From Paenirhizobium naphthalenivorans (GTDB lineage Bacteria; Pseudomonadota; Alphaproteobacteria; Rhizobiales; Rhizobiaceae), in NCBI RefSeq assembly GCF_007992095.1, contig NZ_BJZP01000005.1:1-64000 (forward strand): 64,000 bases of DNA, written 5' to 3'. Shown here in pieces: positions 27,157-34,977 of the stretch; position 1 is the first letter of the stretch; each line of letters begins with the position of its first letter. The notes under the pieces were generated by a model. That model was not told where the DNA came from and made no database searches. It saw nothing but the letters and a program-made list of their open reading frames with translations. Both the position numbers and the translations under genes were made by a program.

Positions 27157-28569
27157 ATGAACGCCCGAGCCAAGCTCCTGTTGAAGTCGGCCGCGGTCCG
27201 GCTATCGGCCCTCTATATCGCGCTCTTCGCGCTTTGCGCCGCGCTGTTGGTCATCTACGTCACGGCGCTGTCCGAGCAGATCCTCTATGTCCAGACACGC
27301 GATACGCTGAAGGAGGAGGTCGAGGAGATCGAGACCGCCTTCCAGCGGGGTGGTGTCAATCGGCTTTTGAGCATGATGGAGCGCCGGGCCAGCCAGCCGG
27401 GCGCGAATCTCTACGTCATCGCCGGTCCGAATGGCGAGATCCTCGCCGGCAACGTCGCGTCGGTGGAGCCGGGGCTCTTCGACCATGAAGGTTGGACCGA
27501 TCATCCCTTCCGCTACGAGCGCTACAATGAAAGCGGTGACGTGCAGCGCCACATCGCCGCCGGCCATGTGTTCTTCCTCGACAACAAGCTGCGGGTCCTG
27601 GTTGGCCGCGACCTTGGCGAGCCGAGCAAGCTGCGGCTTCTGGTGCGCCAAGCGCTTATGGTGGCGCTTGCCATCATGGGGCTCGGCGCTGTCATCATCT
27701 GGTTCGCCATCGGTCGCAGTGCCCTCAAGCGGATCGATCGTGTCTCGGCGGCGAGCCAGAAGATTATGGCGGGCGATCTTGCCCAGCGTCTTCCTGTTTC
27801 CGGATCAGGCGATGAGTTCGACCGCCTGTCCTCCTCGCTCAACGAAATGCTCGGGCGGATCGTGAAGCTGAATGAGGGCCTGCGCCAGGTTTCTGACAGT
27901 ATCGCCCACGACCTGAAGACGCCGCTGACGCGCCTGCGCAACAAGGCAGCCGAGGCATTGGCGGAGGACGATGAGACGGCGCGTCGTGCCGCGCTCGAAG
28001 GCATTATCGCCGAATCCGATCAGTTGATCCGCACCTTCAACGCGCTCTTGATGATTTCCCGCGTCGAGGCGGGCTCGATCGCCGCCGAGTTTTCGGACAT
28101 CGACCTTTCGGCGATCGCCGCCGACAGCGCCGAACTCTACGAGCCGGTGGCGGAGGAGGCGGGGCTGGTGCTCAAGACCGAGATCGCCCCCGGTCTGTCG
28201 GTCCGTGGTAATCGCGAACTGATCGGACAGGCGCTTTTCAATTTGCTCGACAACGCCATCAAATACGGGGCGACGGCAGAGGGCGAGCACAAGATCACCG
28301 TCACGGTCGCCAAGGTCGGCGGCGCATTGCAGGTCACCGTGGCTGACAACGGTCCGGGCATCGACTCCGACAAGCGCTGTGACGTGGTCAAGCGCTTCGT
28401 GCGCCTCGACGCCAGCCGCTCCAAGCCCGGTACGGGGCTCGGCCTGTCGCTGGTCGAGGCGATCATGGCGCTGCATGGCGGCCGGCTGGAACTTTCCGAT
28501 ACGACGCCTGACGGTGGGGGAGCGCGTGGTCTGACCGCCAGCATGGTGTTTCCGGGGCAAAAGGGCTGA
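27157..28569 (+). CDS. Sensor histidine kinase paired with the degP-linked regulator
   Basis: A 470-aa membrane kinase with TM1 about 16-38, a periplasmic domain about 39-165 and TM2 about 168-190, then HAMP (SAASQKIMAGDLAQRLPVSG). Histidine phosphorylation motif: DSIAHDLKTPLTRLRNKA. ATPase: NLLDNAIKYG, DNGPGIDSD and GTGLGLSLVEAIMALHGG. The signal is unknown. Gene order matches the unnamed kinase between degP1 and glnE in Sinorhizobium. Confidence 0.88.
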   Translation: MNARAKLLLKSAAVRLSALYIALFALCAALLVIYVTALSEQILYVQTRDTLKEEVEEIETAFQRGGVNRLLSMMERRASQPGANLYVIAGPNGEILAGNVASVEPGLFDHEGWTDHPFRYERYNESGDVQRHIAAGHVFFLDNKLRVLVGRDLGEPSKLRLLVRQALMVALAIMGLGAVIIWFAIGRSALKRIDRVSAASQKIMAGDLAQRLPVSGSGDEFDRLSSSLNEMLGRIVKLNEGLRQVSDSIAHDLKTPLTRLRNKAAEALAEDDETARRAALEGIIAESDQLIRTFNALLMISRVEAGSIAAEFSDIDLSAIAADSAELYEPVAEEAGLVLKTEIAPGLSVRGNRELIGQALFNLLDNAIKYGATAEGEHKITVTVAKVGGALQVTVADNGPGIDSDKRCDVVKRFVRLDASRSKPGTGLGLSLVEAIMALHGGRLELSDTTPDGGGARGLTASMVFPGQKG

Positions 28570-28612
28570 CGACGGCCTTGGCCTGACGCCACTCCGGCGT
28601 GGTCTCAGTTCC

Positions 28613-28849
28613 TCAGTCCCCGACCCATTCGAACATGACCTGCGCGGACGAACAGCCCTTCTGGCACCCGCCGCATCCACCGCAAGCCCCGGCGGCGGGT
28701 GCTGTGCGGCGCACGCGCCCCTTTTGCTCCCATACCGACAGCATGGCTTCCACCGCGCTGATGTCGCTCTCACTTTGCAGCGACAGGCTCTGGAGTGAGG
28801 CGCGTTTCTGTTGACGCAGGATGTCGCGCAACTGGATGAGGCTCGCCAT
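28613..28849 (-). CDS. FeoC-like cysteine-rich protein
   Basis: A 78-aa protein whose start overlaps the feoB stop (TGATG). Residues 1-50 form a winged helix typical of FeoC (LIQLRDILRQQKRASLQSLSLQSESDISAVEAMLSVWEQKGRVRR). Residues 52-64 contain four closely spaced cysteines (ACGGCGGCQKGC) suited to an Fe-S cluster. It probably tunes FeoB stability or activity in response to iron or oxygen. The cysteine spacing resembles FeoC of enterobacteria. Confidence 0.8.
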   Translation of the reverse strand: MASLIQLRDILRQQKRASLQSLSLQSESDISAVEAMLSVWEQKGRVRRTAPAAGACGGCGGCQKGCSSAQVMFEWVGD

Positions 28850-31176
28850 CAGCGCTCTCCTTCCGTTGTGACCGCCAGCGTCCGGTGAGGCCGTGCCGAA
28901 TTGTAGCGGAGCGTGGCGACGGTCAGGGCGAAGGCGGCAATCACCCCGGCAATCCAACCGGCGGCTTGCAGCGGAGCCTTGTCGAAGGTGGCGATCTGGT
29001 AGGCTATGACGGCGGCGCCATAGGCAATGCCGGTCGTCCAGGCGAGTGCCGCCATCATCCAGCGCGCGCCCGCTTCACGATAGATCGCCCCTGTCGCCGC
29101 GACGCAAGGCGTGTAGAGCAGGATGAACAGCATATAGGCGAAGGCGCCGGCGGCGCCGGAGAAGCGTGCCTGCATTTCGGAAAAGGTGCCTTTCTCCACG
29201 GCCTGTTCGGCGGCGGCGGCATCGGGCGAATTGACATGGCCGATGTCAAGGCCGAGCGGATCGACGGCTTTGCCCGCAACGGCCGCGAGATTTGTCGGGA
29301 TCGAGGCGAGGGCGTCCTTCAGTCCGTTCCCGATGATCTGAAGCGTCGTCCGCTGCTCTTGCGGGGCCGCGCTTACGGCATCCCGTGCCAATGCGCCATA
29401 GAGCGAATCGAGCGTTCCGACGACGGCCTCCTTGGCGAAGACGCCGGTGACGATGCCGACGATCGCCGGCCAGTTGCCTTCATCAAGTCCCATTGGATGA
29501 AAGACCGGAGCGGCAGCCCGGCTTGCGGCCGCCAGAAGCGAGGCATCACTCTTCCCAGTGCCGAAATTGCCTTCGGTATCCATGGCATTGACGAAGGAGA
29601 GGAAGGCGACCATCAGCACGATCACCCGGCCGGCACTGAGTACGAAGCCCTTCAACCGTTCCCAGGTGTGCAGCACGACATTGCGAAAGCGTGGCAAATG
29701 ATAGGGAGGAAGCTCCATTACCAGCGGCGAGGAATGGCCCCTGGTGACCGTCATCTTCATCAGGTAACCGGTTAGAATCGCCACGGCGATGCCGGTGATA
29801 TAAAGCCCGAAAACGAGGTTCTGGCCATTGGTCGGGAAGAAGGCGGCGGCAAACAGCGCGTAGACCGGCAGGCGCGCGCCGCAGGACATGAAAGGTGCCA
29901 TCATGATCGCGGTCTTGCGGTCGCTGTCGTTGTCGAGCGTACGCGTGCCCATGATGGCCGGTACGTTGCAGCCGAAGCCGACGATCAGCGGCACGAAGGC
30001 CTTGCCCGGCAATCCGGCCATGCGCATGAAGCGGTCCATAACGAAGGCGGCGCGGGCCAGATAGCCGGAATCCTCGAGGATCGACAGGAAGATGTAAAGG
30101 AAGGCGATGATCGGGATGAAGGTGGCGACTGTCCGGATACCGCCGCCGACGCCATCGGCGAGCAGAACCACGAGCCAATCCGGCGAACCGGCCGAGCGCA
30201 TGGCATGGCCGAGCCCGTCAACCAGCACCGCGCCGACGCCGATGTCGAAGAAATCGATGAAGGCGGAGCCGACATTGATGGTCCACATGAACATCAGATA
30301 CATGATGGCGAGGAAGATCGGGATGCCGAGCACGCGGTGCAGCACCACCCGGTCGATGCGGTCCGTCATCGAGCGCGAGGCCTCGCGCGGACGCTCGACG
30401 GAAGCTGCGACCGCCTTGCCGGCAAAGGCATAGCGGCGATCGGCGATCAGGATGTCGAGGTCCTCGCCGCACGCTTCCTCCAGATCGGCGAAGCAATCGC
30501 CGATCTCTGCGGCAAGGTCGGACGGCAAGGCAGCAAGTCGGGCATGGTCGCCATCGAAGATCTGGATGAGCTGCCATCTGCGATCGACAGAGGCGTCCGG
30601 CAAGCGCGAGGCAAAGCGCGTGACGGCCTTCTCGACCGGCGCGTCATAATGGCAGAAACAGTGCGGCACGGCCCTCGATGCGGCGACCTCGGCGATCGCG
30701 CGCTTCATCTCCTCGAGCCCCGTTCCCTTGGCCGCGGCGACAGGCACGACGGGGCAGCCGAGGTGCGCGGCGAGGGCATCGACGTCAATGCTGATGCCGT
30801 TCTGGCGTGCGACGTCCATCATGTTGAGCACGACGAGCATCGGCACGCGCATTTCAAGGAGCTGGGTCGTCAGGTAGAGATGCCGCTCCAGATTGGAGGC
30901 GTCGACGATGTTGATCAACACGTCGGCCGCGCCGGAGATCGCGTAATCGAGCGCTATACGCTCATCAAGCGAGGTTTCGGCCGAGCCGAGCGAATAGGTG
31001 CCGGGCAGGTCAACCAGCGTCGCCGGCTTGTCGTCGAGCAGCATGGTGCCGGTCTTTTTCTCGACGGTTACGCCCGGCCAGTTGCCGACCTTCTGCCGCG
31101 AGCCGGTGAGCGCGTTGAAGAGGGTCGTCTTGCCGCAATTGGGATTGCCGACAACGGCGGCAGTCAACTGGTTCAT
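28849..31176 (-). CDS. feoB: Ferrous iron transporter FeoB
   Basis: A 775-aa fusion of an N-terminal G-protein domain and a polytopic permease. Nucleotide motifs are G1 GNPNCGKTTLFN (about 11-22), G3 DLPGTYSL and G4 NMMD. The membrane part has the repeated gate motifs with conserved Cys (GFGCNVPAIMGTRTL; FMSCGARLPVYALF). It moves Fe2+ across the inner membrane. It sits between two FeoA genes and the FeoC-like gene on the minus strand. Confidence 0.96.
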   Translation of the reverse strand: MNQLTAAVVGNPNCGKTTLFNALTGSRQKVGNWPGVTVEKKTGTMLLDDKPATLVDLPGTYSLGSAETSLDERIALDYAISGAADVLINIVDASNLERHLYLTTQLLEMRVPMLVVLNMMDVARQNGISIDVDALAAHLGCPVVPVAAAKGTGLEEMKRAIAEVAASRAVPHCFCHYDAPVEKAVTRFASRLPDASVDRRWQLIQIFDGDHARLAALPSDLAAEIGDCFADLEEACGEDLDILIADRRYAFAGKAVAASVERPREASRSMTDRIDRVVLHRVLGIPIFLAIMYLMFMWTINVGSAFIDFFDIGVGAVLVDGLGHAMRSAGSPDWLVVLLADGVGGGIRTVATFIPIIAFLYIFLSILEDSGYLARAAFVMDRFMRMAGLPGKAFVPLIVGFGCNVPAIMGTRTLDNDSDRKTAIMMAPFMSCGARLPVYALFAAAFFPTNGQNLVFGLYITGIAVAILTGYLMKMTVTRGHSSPLVMELPPYHLPRFRNVVLHTWERLKGFVLSAGRVIVLMVAFLSFVNAMDTEGNFGTGKSDASLLAAASRAAAPVFHPMGLDEGNWPAIVGIVTGVFAKEAVVGTLDSLYGALARDAVSAAPQEQRTTLQIIGNGLKDALASIPTNLAAVAGKAVDPLGLDIGHVNSPDAAAAEQAVEKGTFSEMQARFSGAAGAFAYMLFILLYTPCVAATGAIYREAGARWMMAALAWTTGIAYGAAVIAYQIATFDKAPLQAAGWIAGVIAAFALTVATLRYNSARPHRTLAVTTEGER

Positions 31177-31216
31177 CGAATGTATCCGCGTGTGGGGTAT
31201 AGCGTTCCGGACGGAG

Positions 31217-31465
31217 CTAGTCGGAAACGGTTGCGATAATTGGCTCGACGGTGATGACCCGCGCTTCCTCCAGACGCAGACAGAGCGCCGTGCCGCGCAG
31301 GTTCAGTTCGATCGGATCGCCGAGGGGCGCGCGCCGCGTGACGGTAATGACAGCGCCGGGCGTGACACCCATGGACAAGAGCCGCCGCCGGCACGGGGCG
31401 TTTCGATCGCTGTACCCGGTGACGCGCGCAACCGCGCCGACCGGGAGTTCGTTGAGGAGGGGCAT
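31217..31465 (-). CDS. feoA: FeoA family protein (second copy)
   Basis: An 82-aa SH3-like protein: ARVTGYSDRNAPCRRRLLSMGVTPGAVITVTRRAPLGDPIELNLRGTALCLRLEEA is the classic FeoA fold. It binds the cytoplasmic part of FeoB. It lies 5 bp downstream of another FeoA gene, and the two are clearly diverged in sequence. Confidence 0.9.
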   Translation of the reverse strand: MPLLNELPVGAVARVTGYSDRNAPCRRRLLSMGVTPGAVITVTRRAPLGDPIELNLRGTALCLRLEEARVITVEPIIATVSD

Positions 31466-31470
31466 GGGCG

Positions 31471-31719
31471 TTATTTCTCCAGCGGTTCGACGGTCATCTT
31501 TTGCGCCATGCCCATGCCGAGACTGACGCGGCTTTCATGCACAGCGACGATCATGGGGCCGGTCATCGGGTTGTGCACGACGCGCACCGTGCTGCCTATG
31601 GCCAAGCCGAAATCCGTCAGTCGCTGGTCGACACTGCGCCCGCCTGCAAGCCCGATAATCCTGACCTGCTCGCCGGTTCGCGCCATGGCCAACGGATAGG
31701 AAAGCGATGCCGCCGTCAT
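31471..31719 (-). CDS. FeoA family protein (first gene of the feo operon)
   Basis: An 82-aa FeoA-fold protein: MARTGEQVRIIGLAGGRSVDQRLTDFGLAIGSTVRVVHNPMTGPMIVAVHESRVSLGMGMAQKM. Its shorter core and IVAV-HESRVSLG ending differ from the second copy. It opens the operon feoA-feoA-feoB-feoC. Two FeoA proteins may form a heteromer regulating FeoB. Confidence 0.88.
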   Translation of the reverse strand: MTAASLSYPLAMARTGEQVRIIGLAGGRSVDQRLTDFGLAIGSTVRVVHNPMTGPMIVAVHESRVSLGMGMAQKMTVEPLEK

Positions 31720-31855
31720 TGTGTTCTCCAGGCTTCAGGCCATTGCAGGAAGGCTCCCGCACCAGGCGCATGATGCAAATGCGTATAATTCCGAACAGGG
31801 AATTGGGTGAGACTTGTCTCCAGGCCGATACTCGCTCCCATCATCTTGCAGGTGT

Positions 31856-31879
31856 ATAGAAATATGAGTTCTATGTTCA
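31856..31879. promoter_or_regulatory. Possible iron-responsive operator upstream of feo
   Basis: About 140-160 bp upstream of the feo operon start, TGAGTTCTATGTTCA (31865-31879) fits the TGA-N9-TCA pattern of RirA (IRO) boxes. It overlaps an inverted repeat ATAGAA-N7-TTCTAT (31856-31874). The region is AT-rich and shared with divergent glnE. The IRO pattern is short, so chance is possible. Confidence 0.45.
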
Positions 31880-32022
31880 ACAAACAAATTGACGCAGGCC
31901 ACGGCACCGTGGTGCCTTGATGCGCTAGCATGGCCTTTGCCCGGCAGAAAGCCTAGCTTTCCCTTCAGCCGCGAGATTCGCTAAGAAAGATCTCGCAAGG
32001 AGCGCGTGCGGGGAGGCTGGCG

Positions 32023-34977
32023 ATGAATGAGACGGTGATGAAGAGACTTTCGGATGTTGCGGACGGTGTGATCCGACCGTTCAACCAGACGGAACTGAAA
32101 TCGGCCCTCTCGCTGCTGAAAGATGCCGGTAAGCAACAACCGGCGCTGGCTGCGCTTTTGGCGGGGGAAAGCCCGCTGAAAAGCTTCGTTGCGGCGGCAC
32201 TCTCGCTTTCCCCATATCTGCGCGACATGGCCTTGCTCGATCCGGCGACACTCGTTCGCGCGCTCGACGAGCCGCTCGAGCCATTGCTGAAAGGGTTCGT
32301 TGCCGATGCGCGCGATGCCTGGCGCGGCGAAGAAGGCGGGCCGCCGGCGACCGAAGCGCAAGTGATGACGCGGCTGCGCGCCGCCAAGCGCAAGCTTTCC
32401 TTTCTGACCGCACTTGCCGATCTCGCCCGGATCTTCGACGCGCGCGACACGACCCGCTGGCTATCCGAAATGGCTGACGCCTGCGTCGCGGCGGCGATCG
32501 ACCATCTGTTGCTCGCCGGTGAGCAGAGCGGCAAGCTGAAGCTTGCAAACCCGCAGGCGCCGGCCCTTGGCAGTGGCCTGATCGTGCTGGGCATGGGCAA
32601 GCTCGGCGCTTGCGAGCTCAACTATTCCTCCGACATCGACCTCGTCGTCTTTTTCGAGACGGATGCGGGTATCCTTGTTTCGCCCGAAGACGCGACCGAG
32701 ACCTATGGCCGGATGATGCGCCGTCTCGTGCGCATCCTGCAGGACCGCACCGGCGACGGCTATGTCTTCCGCACCGACCTTCGCCTGCGTCCCGACCCCG
32801 GCGCCACGCCGCTGGCCGTGCCGGTCGAGGCCGCCCTGCTCTATTACGAGAGCAGGGGGCAGAACTGGGAGCGTGCCGCCTTCATCAAGGCGCGACCCGT
32901 CGCTGGTGATCTGAAGGCCGGTGAGGGGTTCCTGCGTGAACTCGTTCCCTTCGTCTTTCGCAAATATCTCGACTACGCGGCGATCGCCGACATTCATTCG
33001 ATCAAGCGGCAGATCCATGTGCACAAGGGGCATGGTGCGATCGCCGTCAAGGGTCATAACGTCAAGCTCGGCCGGGGCGGTATTCGCGAGATCGAGTTCT
33101 TCGCCCAGACCCAGCAGTTGATCGCCGGCGGTCGTATGCCCGAACTTCGCCTGCGCCCGACCGAAGCGGCGCTTCAAGCGCTGACCGCCGCCAACTGGAT
33201 CGATGCGACAACCCGCGACGAGTTGATCGAGGCCTACTGGTTCCTGCGTGATGTCGAGCACCGTATCCAGATGGTGCGTGACGAACAGACGCATCTGCTG
33301 CCCGAAACCGAGAGCGAGCTTCGCCGCATCGCATTCATGGCCGGCTTTGCCGACACGGGCAGTTTCTCCGCGCGGCTGGAAAGCGTGTTGAAGACGGTCG
33401 AGAAACGCTACGCGCGGCTGTTCGAGCAGGAGGAGGTCCTGTCGTCGGCTTCCGGAAACCTGGTCTTCACCGGACAGAAGGGCGACCCCGATACGCTGCG
33501 GACGCTGGAGAGCCTCGGCTTTGAGCGGCCGGAGGATATTTCCCGCGTCATCCGCACCTGGCACTACGGTCGCTACCGCGCCACGCAATCGGTCGAGGCG
33601 CGCGAGCGGTTGACGGAACTGACGCCGCAACTGCTGATGACCTTCGGCGAGAGCCGGCGGGCCGACGAGGCGCTGCTGCGCTTCGACAATTTCCTCGCCG
33701 GTCTGCCCGCCGGCATCCAGCTCTTTTCCCTGCTCACCAGCAATCCGGCACTGCTCGACCTGATCGTCAGCATCATGTCGTCGGCACCGAGGCTCGCCGA
33801 GATCATCGCCCGGCGTCCGCATGTGTTCGACGGCATGCTCGATCCAGGGTTGATGGTCGAACTGCCGACCCGCGACTATCTCGCCAGACGGCTTTCCTCC
33901 TTCGTCGGCGGCAGTCGCCACTACGAGGAGATCCTCGATCGTCTGCGCATCTTCGCTGCCGAACAGCGTTTCCTGATCGGTATCCGCTTGCTCACTGGCT
34001 CGATCGGCGGGGTGCTGGCGGGGCATGCCTTCACCGACCTTGCCGGCCTGATCATCGAGCATGCTCTGAAGGCCGTGATCGCGGAGGTCGAGGCCGTCCA
34101 TGGCAAGGTCGCCGGTGGCAGGGTGGCGCTTGCCGGCATGGGCAAGCTTGGCTCCTTCGAGCTGACGGCGGGCTCCGACGTCGACCTGATCCTGCTCTAT
34201 GAACACGACGATGACGCGGGCGAGTCCGACGGCGCAAAGCCGCTCGATCCGGTGCGCTACTATACCCGGCTTACCCAGCGGTTGATCGCCGCGCTGTCGG
34301 CGCCGACGGGGGAGGGCGTGCTCTATGAGGTCGACATGCGGCTTCGCCCCTCCGGCAACAAGGGACCTGTGGCAACGAGGCTCAAGGCCTTTGAAAAATA
34401 CCAGTTCGAGGAAGCCTGGACATGGGAGCATATGGCGCTCACCCGCGCCCGGTTGATCGCGGGTGATGCCGAATTGATGGATGCGACGCGTGCCGTCATC
34501 GCCGCCGTGCTGGCCAAGCCGCGCGAGGAGGCGAAGACCGCGAGCGACGTCGCGGAAATGCGGACGATGATCGACAAGGAGAAGCGGCCGAAGGGCATAT
34601 GGGACCTGAAGCTCATCCCCGGCGGGCTGATCGACATCGAATTCATCGCTCAGTATCTGGCGCTGATCGCCAAAGGGCACGGCGTCAAGGCGGAGGTCAA
34701 CGGTCTTTCGACCGCGGATGCCCTGAAGCGGCTTGGCGGCGAGCTGATGGATCCGAACGACCTCGACCTGTGCCTCGCGGCGCTGCATCTCTTGACTGAA
34801 CTGTCGCAGGTGATCCAGCTCTGCGTCGATGGAGGTTTCGACCCCGCAACTGCCCCCGCCGGCCTTGTCGACCTCGTCTGCCGCGCCGGCGACGCGCCCG
34901 ATCTCAAGTCGCTGGAGGCGGAATTGCGCCGGCTGACCAAGGCGGTCAGGAAGGTGTTTCAGGCGGTAGTGAAATAG
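32023..34977 (+). CDS. glnE: Glutamine synthetase adenylyltransferase/deadenylase GlnE
   Basis: A 984-aa bifunctional enzyme that adds AMP to or removes it from GlnA in response to PII signals. Two nucleotidyltransferase domains are visible: deadenylase GKLGACELNYSSDIDLVVFFE (about 195-215) and adenylase GKLGSFELTAGSDVDLILLYE (about 705-725), each followed by a helical domain. GGGGAGG precedes ATG 32023. Its 3' end overlaps the convergent GGDEF-EAL gene by 32 bp. Confidence 0.95.
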   Translation: MNETVMKRLSDVADGVIRPFNQTELKSALSLLKDAGKQQPALAALLAGESPLKSFVAAALSLSPYLRDMALLDPATLVRALDEPLEPLLKGFVADARDAWRGEEGGPPATEAQVMTRLRAAKRKLSFLTALADLARIFDARDTTRWLSEMADACVAAAIDHLLLAGEQSGKLKLANPQAPALGSGLIVLGMGKLGACELNYSSDIDLVVFFETDAGILVSPEDATETYGRMMRRLVRILQDRTGDGYVFRTDLRLRPDPGATPLAVPVEAALLYYESRGQNWERAAFIKARPVAGDLKAGEGFLRELVPFVFRKYLDYAAIADIHSIKRQIHVHKGHGAIAVKGHNVKLGRGGIREIEFFAQTQQLIAGGRMPELRLRPTEAALQALTAANWIDATTRDELIEAYWFLRDVEHRIQMVRDEQTHLLPETESELRRIAFMAGFADTGSFSARLESVLKTVEKRYARLFEQEEVLSSASGNLVFTGQKGDPDTLRTLESLGFERPEDISRVIRTWHYGRYRATQSVEARERLTELTPQLLMTFGESRRADEALLRFDNFLAGLPAGIQLFSLLTSNPALLDLIVSIMSSAPRLAEIIARRPHVFDGMLDPGLMVELPTRDYLARRLSSFVGGSRHYEEILDRLRIFAAEQRFLIGIRLLTGSIGGVLAGHAFTDLAGLIIEHALKAVIAEVEAVHGKVAGGRVALAGMGKLGSFELTAGSDVDLILLYEHDDDAGESDGAKPLDPVRYYTRLTQRLIAALSAPTGEGVLYEVDMRLRPSGNKGPVATRLKAFEKYQFEEAWTWEHMALTRARLIAGDAELMDATRAVIAAVLAKPREEAKTASDVAEMRTMIDKEKRPKGIWDLKLIPGGLIDIEFIAQYLALIAKGHGVKAEVNGLSTADALKRLGGELMDPNDLDLCLAALHLLTELSQVIQLCVDGGFDPATAPAGLVDLVCRAGDAPDLKSLEAELRRLTKAVRKVFQAVVK

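Noticed and set aside
31856..31874. Irr (ICE) box upstream of feo
   Set aside because: The inverted repeat arms are 7 bp apart, wider than in ICE motifs; the RirA-type pattern fits better.
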